Part shown: one piece after another, positions 42,270-53,715 of the stretch
How the letters are laid out: each line of letters starts with the position of its first letter
Position numbering within the stretch: position 1 is the first letter of the stretch
Origin: Lonsdalea populi
Lineage (GTDB): Bacteria; Pseudomonadota; Gammaproteobacteria; Enterobacterales; Enterobacteriaceae
Length of the DNA stretch: 64,000 nucleotides
Assembly (NCBI RefSeq): GCF_015999465.1
Contig: NZ_CP065534.1
Span: 3,472,001-3,536,000, forward strand
Reading direction: 5' to 3'
The notes under the pieces: generated by a model
What the model was told of the DNA's origin: nothing
Databases searched by the model: none
Seen by the model: the letters and a program-made list of their open reading frames with translations, nothing else
Made by a program: the position numbers and the translations under genes

Positions 42270-42911
42270 TTAACCTCGGGTCTGTAACCGGATTTCACGC
42301 TCGGCTTCGGTTAGGGAAGCCAGGAAAGCATCACGTTCAAAGACGCGCGTCATGTAGCCTTTCAGCTCTTTGGAGCCAGAACCGCTCAATTCGATGCCCA
42401 GCAGCGGCAAACGCCACAACAGCGGAGCCAGGTAGCAATCGACCAAGCTGAACTCTTCGCTCATGAAATAGGGCGTTTCATTAAATACTGGAGCAATCGC
42501 CAGCAACTCTTCGCGCAGCTGTTTACGAGCTGCATCGGCCTGCGACGTCGTACCGGTGGAGATAGTTTTCAACAGCGAATACCAGTCCTGCTCAATACGG
42601 TGCATCATCAGACGGCTATTGCCGCGAGCGACCGGATAGACGGGCATCAATGGCGGATGCGGGAAACGCTCATCCAGATATTCCATGATGATGCGGGACT
42701 CATACAGCGTCAGTTCACGATCCACCAACGTCGGGACGGAACCATACGGGTTGAGGTCAATGAGATCCTGCGGCAGATTATCCGCATCTACCTGTTCAAT
42801 CTCGACACTCACTCCTTTTTCCGCCAGTACTATACGTACCTGATGGCTAAAAATATCGGACGGGCCGGAAAACAGCGTCATTACCGAACGTTTGTTGGCA
42901 GCGACAGCCAT
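42270..42911 (-). CDS. sspA: Stringent starvation protein A
   Basis: A 213-residue glutathione-S-transferase-fold protein that binds RNA polymerase and alters promoter use in stationary phase and stress; it does not act as a GST. Signatures are MAVAANKRSVMTLFSGPSDI at the N-terminus, the PHP-containing ERFPHPPLMPVYP surface loop and CYLAPLLWRLPLLGIE. The ATG at 42911 is preferred over one four codons upstream: GGAGG lies 5 bases before it and the N-terminus equals E. coli. Confidence 0.96.
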   Translation of the reverse strand: MAVAANKRSVMTLFSGPSDIFSHQVRIVLAEKGVSVEIEQVDADNLPQDLIDLNPYGSVPTLVDRELTLYESRIIMEYLDERFPHPPLMPVYPVARGNSRLMMHRIEQDWYSLLKTISTGTTSQADAARKQLREELLAIAPVFNETPYFMSEEFSLVDCYLAPLLWRLPLLGIELSGSGSKELKGYMTRVFERDAFLASLTEAEREIRLQTRG

Positions 42912-43236
42912 GAAAACCTCCAAGTTTATCGAGAAAATACGGCATAGAACCGATCGAATATTATCCTGCAGGCCTTGCCGCGTTTGAACTTCTTACTGGA
43001 GTAAGAAACCGCTGACGACAGCTGTCGTTTTATCAAAACTTACTAGCTGGCAAACAGGTACAAAACCGGCGATTAGTGTATCAGATTTTGTGCGTTTTGG
43101 GGGGGGATAAGCGCCAATTCATCGTTAACCATAGAGAATTAAAAAGAATTTTTTAGACACGCAGTAAAACAGGCAAAAAAAACCCGGTGACGAGCACCGG
43201 GTTCTGACGTTGATTTCGCTGCAAAGCAGCCGGAAA
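42912..43236. other. sspA-rpsI intergenic region
   Basis: This stretch of 325 bases holds the sspA upstream region and the rpsI terminator (43175-43202). A run of eight Gs lies at 43099-43106 (C8 on the transcribed strand), about 190 bases before sspA. I see no gene. Confidence 0.55.
43175..43202 (-). terminator. Rho-independent terminator of rplM-rpsI
   Basis: On the minus strand ACCCGGTG (43195-43202) pairs with CACCGGGT (43182-43189) around CTCGT and is followed by a run of seven to eight Ts. Confidence 0.88.
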
Positions 43237-43632
<396 letters not shown>

Positions 43633-43644
43633 CTATAATCCCGA

Positions 43645-44094
<450 letters not shown>

Positions 44095-44243
44095 TTACAC
44101 GTTGGTGAACACACAAACGCTTCAATAAACAGTGTTGAGGTTCACACGGCTATCTAGTCCAGCAAACCTACCCCTTCGAATAGCTATTGCCAGCACGATT
44201 AAAGTTTCGGGAAAAAAACTTTGTTGTAACGTGGGGTCGCAGG

Positions 44244-44249
44244 ATTATA
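44244..44249 (-). promoter_or_regulatory. -10 element of the rplM-rpsI promoter
   Basis: On the minus strand a perfect TATAAT occurs about 170 bases before the rplM start. The -35 region 17 bases upstream is poor. A GC-rich stretch starts right after the -10 (CCTGCGACCCC), which resembles a stringent-type discriminator. Confidence 0.5.
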
Positions 44250-44313
44250 GAGAAGCCGACATCAAAAATCGACCTTTTTTCTACCACATTGATAGAAAAG
44301 GCAGTGATGCCTC

Positions 44314-45423
44314 TTATGACAGATGGGGCAATTGCAGATAGTCTTCGCTTTGCATCTCCTGCAACCGGGACAGGCAGCGGCGGTACTCAAACACCAGACG
44401 TGCGCCCCGATAAAGATCCGACATTGGCACTTGCGCCGACATAATCAGCTTCACCCGGCGTTCGTAAAATTCATCGACCAGCGCCAGAAAACGACGCGCG
44501 ACATCCTCTTCCGCCTCGCCCATTACCGTGACGTGATGCAACAGCACACAGTGATAGCGCTGGGATAACACAATGTAATCGTTCGGGCTGCGTGCATCGG
44601 CGCACAGCGTAGCGAAGCTTACCGCCAGCACGCCGTTACGGCTGCCCAGCACAGGCATCGCGCGGTGATTGATCTCCAGCGTTTCGCCGTTGGGAATGTG
44701 CCCAGACAGATCCGTGAACATTTGCCGCATCGCATCATCGGCATGCTCATCAACCGGAGAAAAATAGAGGTGGGCCTGCCGCAGCGTTCGCTGTCGATAA
44801 TCGATGCCCGCATCAACATTCACCACGGCGCAATGCTGTTTAATCAGCGCAATGGCCGGTAAAAAGCGCGAGCGCTGAAGGCCGTTGCGATAGAGATCGT
44901 CCGGCGGGATGTTGGACGTCGCCACGAGCGTGATTCCTCGTTTGAACAACGCGCCGAGCAGCTCGGCCAGCAGCATGGCATCGGTGATATCGGAGACGAA
45001 AAATTCATCGAAGCACAGCACATCGGCCTGCGCTTTGAATTCATCCGCCACCTGCTCCAGCGGGTTTTCGTGTCCCTGTAGCCGATTCAGCGCTTCGTGA
45101 ACTCGCAGCATGAAGCGATGGAAATGCAGACGCAGTTTGCGTTCGCCGGGCAGGCTGTGGAAAAACAGATCCATCAGCCAGGTTTTGCCCCGCCCCACGC
45201 CGCCCCATAGATAGAGTCCCTCAACCGGCGCTGGCAGCTTTTTTCGGCCAAGACGCTGGAGCCAGCCTCGCGGCTCGCGGGCTGTCGACGCCTGCTGACG
45301 CGCCGTCAGCGCACGGTGAATATCCTCAAGCCGCAGCACCGTTTGGCGCTGCGCCTCATCCGGCTGATAATCCTGCGTCGCTAAAGCCTGTTGGTAAAGC
45401 GTTATCGGCGTCCTATTCTGCAT
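44314..45423 (-). CDS. zapE: Cell division ATPase ZapE
   Basis: A 369-residue AAA+-type ATPase (AFG1/LACE1-like) that associates with the Z-ring under low oxygen or heat. The Walker A motif LWGGVGRGKTWLMDLF and Walker B VLCFDEFFVSD are intact; a sensor-like Asn occurs in VATSNIPPDDLYRNG. It is divergent from zapG, the same conserved neighbourhood as in E. coli. Confidence 0.95.
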   Translation of the reverse strand: MQNRTPITLYQQALATQDYQPDEAQRQTVLRLEDIHRALTARQQASTAREPRGWLQRLGRKKLPAPVEGLYLWGGVGRGKTWLMDLFFHSLPGERKLRLHFHRFMLRVHEALNRLQGHENPLEQVADEFKAQADVLCFDEFFVSDITDAMLLAELLGALFKRGITLVATSNIPPDDLYRNGLQRSRFLPAIALIKQHCAVVNVDAGIDYRQRTLRQAHLYFSPVDEHADDAMRQMFTDLSGHIPNGETLEINHRAMPVLGSRNGVLAVSFATLCADARSPNDYIVLSQRYHCVLLHHVTVMGEAEEDVARRFLALVDEFYERRVKLIMSAQVPMSDLYRGARLVFEYRRCLSRLQEMQSEDYLQLPHLS

Positions 45424-45645
45424 GGCGGCCAGATCCCTATTAAGAGGAGATAATCCGTCTTTTATGGTTGAAAAATCTCAGTTTAGCGGCTAAATCAGAG
45501 CAGTTAACGCTTTTACGACAGCCCACCGTCACCCACTGCTTTATTACATCCTGTTTCAGGACTCCACTCTGACAAGCTTAACGGTTATAGTGACTACAAT
45601 TAAGTGAAAAATACGACGGAACAACGAAGTCAAATAGGAGTCATT

Positions 45646-46050
45646 ATGACCTGGGAGTATGCGCTGATTGGATTTGTTATCGGTGTCATCATCGGAGCGA
45701 TAGCGATGCGCTTCGGCAATCGCAAGCTGCGCCAGCAGCAGGTACTGCAACACGAGCTGGAGAAGAGCAAAGCCGATCTGGAGCAATATCGTCAGGAGCT
45801 TGTGAGCCATTTTGCCCATAGCGCTGAGCTGCTGGATAATATGGCGGACGACTACCGCAAGCTGTATCAGCACATGGCTAAAAGCTCGAACGATCTCCTG
45901 CCGGAGGGGCAGTCACGCGAAAATCCGTTCAACTATCGTCTGACGGAAGCCGAATCAGACAACGATCAGGTGCCGGTGAAGATGCCCCCGCGTGATTACT
46001 CGGAAAACGCCTCTGGGCTGCTGCGCGGCGAAATGCCGCTGCGTAAATAA
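45646..46050 (+). CDS. zapG: Z-ring associated protein ZapG (YhcB, DUF1043)
   Basis: A 134-residue inner-membrane protein: one N-terminal transmembrane helix (YALIGFVIGVIIGAIAMRFG) then a long cytoplasmic coiled coil (RKLRQQQVLQHELEKSKADL onward) and a disordered tail. It links envelope growth and division in E. coli. The ATG at 45646 gives the E. coli start MTWEYALIG with TAGGAG 5 bases upstream; the frame is open 14 codons further. Confidence 0.94.
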   Translation: MTWEYALIGFVIGVIIGAIAMRFGNRKLRQQQVLQHELEKSKADLEQYRQELVSHFAHSAELLDNMADDYRKLYQHMAKSSNDLLPEGQSRENPFNYRLTEAESDNDQVPVKMPPRDYSENASGLLRGEMPLRK

Positions 46051-46144
46051 TTCCACTCATTCTCTACGCGCGGGGCATTCCTTGCCCCGCCCTTTTCTTC
46101 CGCAGCACAGGCTGCCCCTTACATTTCGCGCATAAAACAGCAGT

Positions 46145-46172
46145 GAACTTTACACGGGAATAGTCGGTCTGA
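46145..46172 (+). promoter_or_regulatory. Candidate sigmaE-type promoter of degQ
   Basis: GAACTT at 46145-46150 and TCTGA at 46168-46172 are 17 bases apart. This resembles the E. coli degP sigmaE promoter, GGAACTT then TCTGA with 16 bases between. The first G of the -35 is a T here and the spacer is one base long, so the match is suggestive only. Confidence 0.35.
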
Positions 46173-46246
46173 CTCTTCACCACAAGATTGAGTTTATATA
46201 TCATCATTTTATTACTACTCAGGTCGAGAGAGAGAGTTAACAATCA

Positions 46247-47614
46247 ATGAAAAAGACATCGATGTTATTCAGCGCACTAGCCATTAGTATCGGACTGTCC
46301 CTGTCTTCACTGCCTGTAGCCCAAGCCGCTCTGCCTGCAGCCGTCGCCGGTCAATCGCTGCCAAGCCTGGCTCCCATGCTGGAAAAAGTGCTGCCCGCCG
46401 TGGTCAGCGTCCATGTGGAAGGCACTCAGGTTCAGAATCAGCGCATCCCGGAAGAGTTTAAGTTCTTTTTTGGTCCCAACGCGCCGGCCGAAAAACAGAG
46501 CCGTCCGTTTGAAGGCCTTGGCTCCGGCGTCATCATCGATGCCGCCAAAGGCTACGTGTTGACCAATAACCACGTCATCAACAACGCTGACAAAATTCGC
46601 GTACAGCTGAACGACGGCCGTGAATACGACGCCAAGCTCATCGGTCGCGATGCGCAAACAGATATCGCTCTGCTTCAGTTGAACGACGCCAAAAACCTGA
46701 CTGCTGTGACGATGGCGGATTCTGATCGGCTGCGCGTCGGCGACTTCGCCGTCGCCGTCGGTAACCCCTTCGGTCTGGGTCAAACCGCTACCTCCGGCAT
46801 CATCTCCGCGCTGGGTCGCAGCGGGCTGAATCTGGAAGGGTTGGAAAACTTCATTCAGACCGATGCCTCCATTAACCGCGGCAACTCCGGCGGCGCGCTG
46901 GTCAACCTGGACGGCGAGCTGATCGGGATTAACACCGCTATTCTGGCCCCCGGCGGCGGCAATATCGGCATCGGCTTTGCGATCCCCAGCAACATGGCGC
47001 AGAACCTGACCCAGCAGTTGCTGGAGTTCGGTGAAGTCAAACGCGGCCTGTTAGGTATCAAAGGCAGCGAAATGACCTCTGAAATGGCCAAGGCTTTCAA
47101 GGTCGACGCGCAGCGCGGCGCTTTCGTCAGCGAAGTCTTGCCGAAATCGGCGGCGGCCAAAGCCGGTATTAAGGCAGGCGACGTCCTGGTCTCTCTGGAC
47201 GGCAAGACGATCAACAGCTTCGCCGAGCTACGGGCCAAAGTGGGCACCACCGCACCGGGAAAAACCGTGAAGATCGGCCTGATTCGCGAGGGTAAACAAC
47301 AAGAAGTTACCGTCGTTCTGGATAATAGCGCCAATGCGTCCACTAATGCGGAAACGTTGTCTCCAGGCCTGCAGGGCGCCACGCTGACCGACGGTCAGTT
47401 GAAGAGCGGCGGCAAAGGCGTGACGATCGACAACATCGCCAAAGACAGCGCCGCGGATAAAATCGGTCTGCAGAAAGGCGACGTCATTATCGGCGTTAAC
47501 CGTGAACGCGTGGAAAACATCGCTCAGTTGCGCAAGATACTGGAAGCCAAGCCTACTGTGCTGGCTCTGAATATCATCCGCGGAGACGAATCGATTTATC
47601 TGCTGTTACGCTAA
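46247..47614 (+). CDS. degQ: Periplasmic serine endoprotease DegQ
   Basis: A 455-residue HtrA-family protease and chaperone (same length as E. coli). A Sec signal peptide (residues 1-27, cleaved after AQA) precedes the trypsin-like domain with catalytic His in TNNHVINNAD, Asp in QTDIALLQL and Ser in GNSGGALVN, followed by two PDZ domains (about residues 255-345 and 360-455). degS follows after 88 bases. It degrades misfolded periplasmic proteins. Confidence 0.96.
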   Translation: MKKTSMLFSALAISIGLSLSSLPVAQAALPAAVAGQSLPSLAPMLEKVLPAVVSVHVEGTQVQNQRIPEEFKFFFGPNAPAEKQSRPFEGLGSGVIIDAAKGYVLTNNHVINNADKIRVQLNDGREYDAKLIGRDAQTDIALLQLNDAKNLTAVTMADSDRLRVGDFAVAVGNPFGLGQTATSGIISALGRSGLNLEGLENFIQTDASINRGNSGGALVNLDGELIGINTAILAPGGGNIGIGFAIPSNMAQNLTQQLLEFGEVKRGLLGIKGSEMTSEMAKAFKVDAQRGAFVSEVLPKSAAAKAGIKAGDVLVSLDGKTINSFAELRAKVGTTAPGKTVKIGLIREGKQQEVTVVLDNSANASTNAETLSPGLQGATLTDGQLKSGGKGVTIDNIAKDSAADKIGLQKGDVIIGVNRERVENIAQLRKILEAKPTVLALNIIRGDESIYLLLR

Positions 47615-47628
47615 TACCGCTAAAAACT

Positions 47629-47651
47629 GGACGCCGCGCCGTGCGGCGTCC
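47629..47651 (+). terminator. Hairpin after degQ
   Basis: GGACGCCGC pairs perfectly with GCGGCGTCC around GCCGT, 14 bases after the degQ stop. The tail (TACCATCTTTG) is only weakly T-rich, so some read-through into degS is likely. Confidence 0.6.
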
Positions 47652-47702
47652 TACCATCTTTGTTATTCTGCGATTTACTCTTTTTTCAAGCCCGAAACGC
47701 TC

Positions 47703-48755
47703 ATGCTAACCAAACTAATACGCTCAGCATTGATTGGTGTCGTCGTGGCCGCGATCCTGTTATTGGCCCTTCCTGCACTACGCTCCAGCAATATGCTGCT
47801 GAAAGAGGAGGCGTCGACGCAGGATCAAGCCCCCGTCAGCTATTACCAAGGTGTTCGCCGCGCCGCGCCCGCGGTCGTCAACGTCTATAATCGGGCCGGC
47901 GGCAAAGACGAACTCAACGTTCGCACGCTGGGCTCGGGCGTTATCATGAACAACAAAGGCTATATTCTTACCAACAAACATGTCATCACCGACGCCGAAC
48001 AAATCGTCGTCACCCTACAGGACGGCCGCCTATATGAGGCGCTGCTGGTCGGCTCGGATTCGTTGACCGACCTGGCGGTGCTAAAAATCGAAGCCACCGG
48101 CCTGCCGGCGATCGCTATCAACGATCACCGCACCGCGCACGTCGGCGACGTCGTAATGGCCATTGGCAACCCCTACAACTTGGGACAGACCATCACGCAG
48201 GGCATCATCAGCGCCACCGGGCGAGTCGGGCTCAGCTCATCAGGCCGGCAAAATTTCCTCCAAACCGACGCATCCATTAACCGGGGCAACTCCGGCGGTG
48301 CGCTGGTCAATACGCTGGGGGAGCTAGTCGGCATCAATACCCTGTCTTTCGATAAGAGCAACGACGGCGGAACCCCGGAAGGCATCGGCTTTGCCATTCC
48401 CGTGGCACTAGCGACGAAAGTGATGGGTAAGCTCATTCGCGACGGTCGGGTCATCCGTGGTTATATCGGTATCAATGGCGCCCAGATTGAACGGGTGGGC
48501 AACAAGAATGCCGGGCTGGATCGCCTACAGGGCATCATCGTCAGCAAGGTCGAACAGGATGGACCGGCGGATAAAGCGGGGATCAAAGAAGACGATCTGC
48601 TGTTGAAGGTGAACAATAAACCGGCGCGGTCAGTTATAGAAACGATGGATCAGGTAGCGGAGCTGCGTCCCGGCACTGTGATACCGGTCGTGATTTTCCG
48701 CGACAACAAAGAGCTGACGCTAGACGTGACCATTCAGGAATTCCCGGCCAACTAA
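47703..48755 (+). CDS. degS: Outer-membrane-stress sensor protease DegS
   Basis: A 350-residue inner-membrane-anchored HtrA protease that senses unfolded outer-membrane proteins through its PDZ domain and cleaves RseA to release sigmaE. One N-terminal transmembrane helix (ALIGVVVAAILLLALPAL), then the protease domain with His in TNKHVI, Asp in LTDLAVLKI and Ser in GNSGGALVN, then a single PDZ domain. In E. coli it is followed by the argR/mdh region; here it converges with murA. Confidence 0.96.
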   Translation: MLTKLIRSALIGVVVAAILLLALPALRSSNMLLKEEASTQDQAPVSYYQGVRRAAPAVVNVYNRAGGKDELNVRTLGSGVIMNNKGYILTNKHVITDAEQIVVTLQDGRLYEALLVGSDSLTDLAVLKIEATGLPAIAINDHRTAHVGDVVMAIGNPYNLGQTITQGIISATGRVGLSSSGRQNFLQTDASINRGNSGGALVNTLGELVGINTLSFDKSNDGGTPEGIGFAIPVALATKVMGKLIRDGRVIRGYIGINGAQIERVGNKNAGLDRLQGIIVSKVEQDGPADKAGIKEDDLLLKVNNKPARSVIETMDQVAELRPGTVIPVVIFRDNKELTLDVTIQEFPAN

Positions 48756-48790
48756 TGCGTATCCTCAATCTGTGCTGGTCACAGAACAAG

Positions 48791-48826
48791 AAACGGGACG
48801 GCAGCCTCACGGCTACCGTCCCGTTT
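48791..48826. terminator. Bidirectional terminator between degS and murA
   Basis: AAACGGGACGGCAGCC pairs with GGCTACCGTCCCGTTT apart from one mismatch, around TCAC. The right side runs into TTTTT for degS and the left side has AAA (weaker T-run for murA on the minus strand). It lies between two converging genes. Confidence 0.82.
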
Positions 48827-48842
48827 TTATGACAGGAGGGGC

Positions 48843-50117
<1,275 letters not shown>

Positions 50118-50148
50118 TCAATAATTCAGTTCAATGGCGCAGCGCTAT

Positions 50149-50403
50149 TTAAAAGCCGCTGAGCTTGCGATCGCGCTGCCACTCTTCGGGGGTATAAGCC
50201 TTGATTGACAGGGCGTGAATACGGTTGTCCGCAATATATTCCATCAGCGGCGCATAGACCGTCTGCTGCTGTTTAACGCGGCTCATGCCGGCGAATAAAT
50301 CACCGACAACAATCACCTGAAAATGGCTTCCATCGCCGGATGCATGAACTTCCTGAAGTGCCAATGCGTTCAGCAGCACGGATTCGATTTCTTTATTTTC
50401 CAT
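50149..50403 (-). CDS. ibaG: BolA-family protein IbaG
   Basis: An 84-residue BolA-like protein (same length as E. coli IbaG/YrbA) that pairs with monothiol glutaredoxin and responds to acid. The class II KH-like fold shows as [20 protein letters not shown] and the conserved His in [11 protein letters not shown]. The ATG at 50403 matches E. coli (MENKEIESV). Upstream lies a run of twelve Gs (C12 in the transcript) and then the terminator of mlaB, so ibaG-murA need their own promoter; TAAGAT at 50451-50456 on the minus strand is a candidate -10. Confidence 0.94.
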   Translation of the reverse strand: MENKEIESVLLNALALQEVHASGDGSHFQVIVVGDLFAGMSRVKQQQTVYAPLMEYIADNRIHALSIKAYTPEEWQRDRKLSGF

Positions 50404-50422
50404 CGCTCTCGATTCTACGTCT

Positions 50423-50434
50423 GGGGGGGGGGGG
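50423..50434. repeat. Homopolymer tract G12 (C12 in the ibaG leader)
   Basis: Twelve consecutive Gs lie 20 bases before the ibaG start codon, within the probable 5' leader. Such tracts are prone to slippage in replication, and assemblies may also misjudge their length. Confidence 0.85.
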
Positions 50435-50480
50435 ATGATAGACAGCGGGTATCTTAGAGGAATCCGCCGCTGTCTTAAAC

Positions 50481-50516
50481 AAAAGAAATCCCCCGTGGCG
50501 CAAAAGACAACGGGGG
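50481..50516 (-). terminator. Terminator of the mlaFEDCB operon
   Basis: On the minus strand CCCCCGT (50510-50516) pairs with ACGGGGG (50490-50496) around about 13 bases, then ATTTCTTTT follows. It separates mlaB from ibaG. Confidence 0.75.
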
Positions 50517-50540
50517 AAGAAGGCCCATAAAGGCCGCGCA

Positions 50541-50843
50541 TTAGCGGGTTAATTGCACCGGAATGACGTCGTTCAGGTTATACAGATCGATCAGCGTTCT
50601 CAGCCGATCGCCCACGCCGGTAATCCGCAGTTTGCGGCCCTTTTGCGTTTGCCCGTGGTAAAAATGCACCAGCAGGGCCAGACCGGCGGAATCCACGCGC
50701 TGCAATTCGCTGACGTCCAATTCAACGGACGCCGCCAGCAGTGTCTCACGCTGTTGCCACAGCGGCAGCAGCGTTTCACGGTCCAGATCGCCTCTCAGCG
50801 CCAGCGTGCCTTCCTGCGATTGCCAGCTCAGCGGCTCAGCCAT
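50541..50843 (-). CDS. mlaB: Phospholipid transport STAS-domain protein MlaB
   Basis: A 100-residue STAS-domain protein of the MlaFEDB inner-membrane complex; it binds MlaF and is needed for its stability. [20 protein letters not shown] is the STAS helix with the conserved Ser-like position. It overlaps mlaC by 8 bases. The last gene of the operon; a terminator follows. Confidence 0.92.
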   Translation of the reverse strand: MAEPLSWQSQEGTLALRGDLDRETLLPLWQQRETLLAASVELDVSELQRVDSAGLALLVHFYHGQTQKGRKLRITGVGDRLRTLIDLYNLNDVIPVQLTR

Positions 50844-51471
50844 TTTTCTGGTCCAGCGTAATCGGCTGCTGCGCCGACATTTGCAGCTGGCGGGTCAGCC
50901 CGTCAACGCCCTGCTGACGCAGAATCGACGCCCATTCGTTCTGCTTGGTCGTGATCATGCTCACCCCTTCGGCGATCATGTCAAACGCCTGCCAGTTGCC
51001 GGTCTGGCTGTTCTTGCGCCACTGGAAGTCGAGCCGCACCGGCGGACGGCCGCCGCTATCAATAATGGTCACGCGAATAGGCACGATGTTGGCATCGCCC
51101 AGCGGCTGCGGCGGCGCGATCTGGTAAGTCTGACCGTGATACAGCGCCAGCGCCTGACCGTAAGCCTGTTCCAGATAGGCGGAGAACGCCTTGAAGTAAG
51201 CTTCCCGCTGGGCTGGCGTCGCGCCCTTGTAATATTGCCCCAGCACCAGCGCGCCCGCGTATTTCACCTGCACATAGGGCAACAGCTCTTCACGCACGAT
51301 GCTGCGCAGATAATTAGGATTCTGACGGATACTCGGCTGTTCATTCTTCAGGCGGTCAAAGGTCTTCTGCGCGGCATCGGCCATCAGGCTGTAAGGGTTA
51401 GTCTGGTCGGCCGCCAGCGCTGCGGGAGCCATCACCAGCAGCGACGCCGCCATGAGTAAATATTTCAACAT
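50836..51471 (-). CDS. mlaC: Periplasmic phospholipid-binding protein MlaC
   Basis: A 211-residue periplasmic shuttle that carries phospholipids between MlaA-OmpC at the outer membrane and MlaFEDB. The signal peptide ([20 protein letters not shown]) is cleaved after ALA near residue 20. The MlaC (Ttg2D) fold follows, with the family segments [20 protein letters not shown] and [18 protein letters not shown]. It sits between mlaD and mlaB, 12 bases after mlaD. Confidence 0.94.
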   Translation of the reverse strand: MLKYLLMAASLLVMAPAALAADQTNPYSLMADAAQKTFDRLKNEQPSIRQNPNYLRSIVREELLPYVQVKYAGALVLGQYYKGATPAQREAYFKAFSAYLEQAYGQALALYHGQTYQIAPPQPLGDANIVPIRVTIIDSGGRPPVRLDFQWRKNSQTGNWQAFDMIAEGVSMITTKQNEWASILRQQGVDGLTRQLQMSAQQPITLDQKNG

Positions 51472-51483
51472 GCAGGTTTCCTC

Positions 51484-52035
51484 TTAGGAATGTGGAGTCA
51501 CGGAGTTAGTCTGGGATTCCGGAGCGGTGGCGGGCGCGATGCCGTTCTGTTCAGCATGGTCGTTGTTGCTGCCGCTCTTATACAGGAACTGGCCGATCAG
51601 GTCTTCCAGCACCATCGCCGATTTGGTGTCTTGGATCGTGCCGCCGTCCTTCAAAATCGACGTTCCCATCTCGGGGTCTTCGAAACCCATATTCAGCGCC
51701 AAATACTGTTCGCCCAGCAGGCCTGACGTGCGGATTGCCAGCGAACTGGTATCCGGAATGCGGTCGTAACGCTTATCGATCTCCATCGTCACCCGCGGCA
51801 AATACGTATTCTGATCCAGATCGATACTGTCCACCCGGCCAATCACGACGCCGCCGATTTTCACCGGCGAACGCGCTTTCAGGCCGCCGATATTATCGAA
51901 CGTCGCCGACAAACGGTACGTCTGCTGGCGCCCCAGCGCGCTCAAATCAGCCACTTTCAGACAGATAAAGATAATGGCGCCCAGCGTAATCAACATAAAC
52001 ACGCCGACCCAGATTTCATGTTTCTTCGTTTGCAT
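51484..52035 (-). CDS. mlaD: MCE-domain phospholipid transport protein MlaD
   Basis: A 183-residue inner-membrane-anchored MCE protein that forms a hexameric ring for lipid passage. One transmembrane helix (EIWVGVFMLITLGAIIFICL) precedes the MCE domain with TFDNIGGLKARSPVKIGGVV and RTSGLLGEQYLALNMGFED. The ATG at 52035 lies just after the mlaE stop and equals the E. coli start MQTKKHEIWVG; a GTG one codon upstream is the alternative. GGGAAC precedes it. Confidence 0.95.
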   Translation of the reverse strand: MQTKKHEIWVGVFMLITLGAIIFICLKVADLSALGRQQTYRLSATFDNIGGLKARSPVKIGGVVIGRVDSIDLDQNTYLPRVTMEIDKRYDRIPDTSSLAIRTSGLLGEQYLALNMGFEDPEMGTSILKDGGTIQDTKSAMVLEDLIGQFLYKSGSNNDHAEQNGIAPATAPESQTNSVTPHS

Positions 52036-52038
52036 CAC

Positions 52039-52821
52039 TTAGTTCCCAAACATCAGTGCCGTCAGCAAAAAATCCAATCCCAAAACCGCCAGCGATGAAT
52101 GCACGACGGTACGCGTCGTTGCACGGCTAATCCCCTCTGACGTCGGGATCGCGTCATAACCGTTAAACAAAGCGATCCAGGTTACGGTAATCGCAAAGAC
52201 CAGGCTTTTGAGCAGGCAGTTCACGATATCCAGCCGCCATTCGACGGCGCCCTGCAAGGCCGACCAGAAAAAACCGCTGTCGATGCCCTTCCAGTCCACG
52301 CCGACCAGCGAGCCGCCCCAAATCCCCACGGCGACGAAAATCACCGTTAGCAGCGGCATCGTGATCACCCCGGCCCAGAATCGTGGCGCGACGACGCGGC
52401 GCAGCGGGTCTACCGCCATCATTTCCATGCTGGACAGTTGCTCTGTCGCCTTCATCAGCCCGATTTCCGCGGTCAGCGCCGATCCGGCGCGACCGGCGAA
52501 CAACAGGGCGGTCACTACCGGCCCCAGTTCACGCAGCAGCGACAGCGCGACGATCATGCCGAGGCTGGCTTCCGCGCTGTAGGTCGTCAAAACCAGATAC
52601 CCTTGCAGGCCCAGCACCATACCGATAAAGAGACCGGAGACCATGATAATCAATAAGGATTGTACGCCCACGCCGTACAGTTGGCGGCGCAGCAGCGGCC
52701 ATTGTCTGGCGAGCTCCGGTTTCCCCACCAGCGCATTGAACAGCATGAGTCCCGCGCGTCCGAACGACGTGCATACGTTAATGCCGACGCGTCCGAAAGA
52801 CGCTAATGCCTGAAATAGCAT
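52039..52821 (-). CDS. mlaE: Phospholipid transport permease MlaE
   Basis: A 260-residue permease subunit of the MlaFEDB ABC system (equal to E. coli), with about five to six membrane segments. [20 protein letters not shown] is the conserved coupling region. The ATG at 52821 ([13 protein letters not shown]) is chosen by homology; the frame stays open for about 50 codons upstream across mlaF in another frame. It follows mlaF after 7 bases. Confidence 0.95.
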   Translation of the reverse strand: MLFQALASFGRVGINVCTSFGRAGLMLFNALVGKPELARQWPLLRRQLYGVGVQSLLIIMVSGLFIGMVLGLQGYLVLTTYSAEASLGMIVALSLLRELGPVVTALLFAGRAGSALTAEIGLMKATEQLSSMEMMAVDPLRRVVAPRFWAGVITMPLLTVIFVAVGIWGGSLVGVDWKGIDSGFFWSALQGAVEWRLDIVNCLLKSLVFAITVTWIALFNGYDAIPTSEGISRATTRTVVHSSLAVLGLDFLLTALMFGN

Positions 52822-52828
52822 GAACAAA

Positions 52829-53644
52829 TTAACTCCCCGCTTCCAACAGCTCGCACGTGTAATCTCCCGCAGGATAGCGGAAAGGCACCGGCCCGTCGGC
52901 AATACCGTCCAGGAACTGGCGGACACGCGGGTCGGCGTTCTGCTGCAGATCATTCGGCGTGCCTTCGGCAATCACGCGCTGATCGGCAATGATGTAGGCA
53001 TAGTCCGCGATGCTCAACACTTCGGGCACATCGTGCGAGACTACAATACAAGTGACACCGAGCGCGTGATTCAGTTCATCAATCAGTTTGACCAGCACGC
53101 CCATCGTAATCGGGTCCTGCCCCACAAATGGTTCGTCAAACATAATCAACTGCGGATCGAGCGCGATGGCCCGCGCCAGCGCCGCCCGCCGCGCCATGCC
53201 GCCGGATAATTCGGACGGCATCATAGAGGCGGCCCCGCGCAGCCCCACCGCTTCGAGCTTCATCATCACGATAGTGTGCAGCAATTCCGGCGGAAGCTGG
53301 CTGTGTTCCCGCAGCGGCCAGGCGACGTTGTCGAACACGTTGAGATCGGTAAACAGCGCGCCGGATTGAAACAGCATGCTCATTTTTTTGCGGGCTTCGT
53401 ACAGCCCGGAACGAGAAAGCGCAGGAATATTTTCGCCGTCGAACCAGACTTCGCCCTGATCCGGCGGCAGTTGGCCGCCAATCAGGCGCAGCAGCGTGGT
53501 TTTGCCGATGCCGGACGGCCCCATGATGGCCGTCACTTTGCGTTTAGGGACGTTCAGGGAAATATCGGTGAAAATCTGCCGATTTCCCCGGCGAAAACTG
53601 AGCCCGCGAACTTCAACCAGGTTAGAGACTTCGGGATTCATCAT
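52829..53644 (-). CDS. mlaF: Phospholipid transport ATPase MlaF
   Basis: A 271-residue ABC ATPase that drives phospholipid movement with MlaE, MlaD and MlaB. Walker A is [12 protein letters not shown], the signature is [14 protein letters not shown], and Walker B is [12 protein letters not shown]. Two adjacent ATGs (53644 and 53641) open the gene; AAGGA 5 bases before the first supports 53644. It is the first gene of the mla operon, divergent from yrbG. Confidence 0.95.
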   Translation of the reverse strand: MMNPEVSNLVEVRGLSFRRGNRQIFTDISLNVPKRKVTAIMGPSGIGKTTLLRLIGGQLPPDQGEVWFDGENIPALSRSGLYEARKKMSMLFQSGALFTDLNVFDNVAWPLREHSQLPPELLHTIVMMKLEAVGLRGAASMMPSELSGGMARRAALARAIALDPQLIMFDEPFVGQDPITMGVLVKLIDELNHALGVTCIVVSHDVPEVLSIADYAYIIADQRVIAEGTPNDLQQNADPRVRQFLDGIADGPVPFRYPAGDYTCELLEAGS

Positions 53645-53715
53645 GTGTTTCCTTTCCGACTGCGCGAGCGGCGCAGTCATCAGTATTAAGACCGTCTGTT
53701 GAACCGCCCTTCTAC

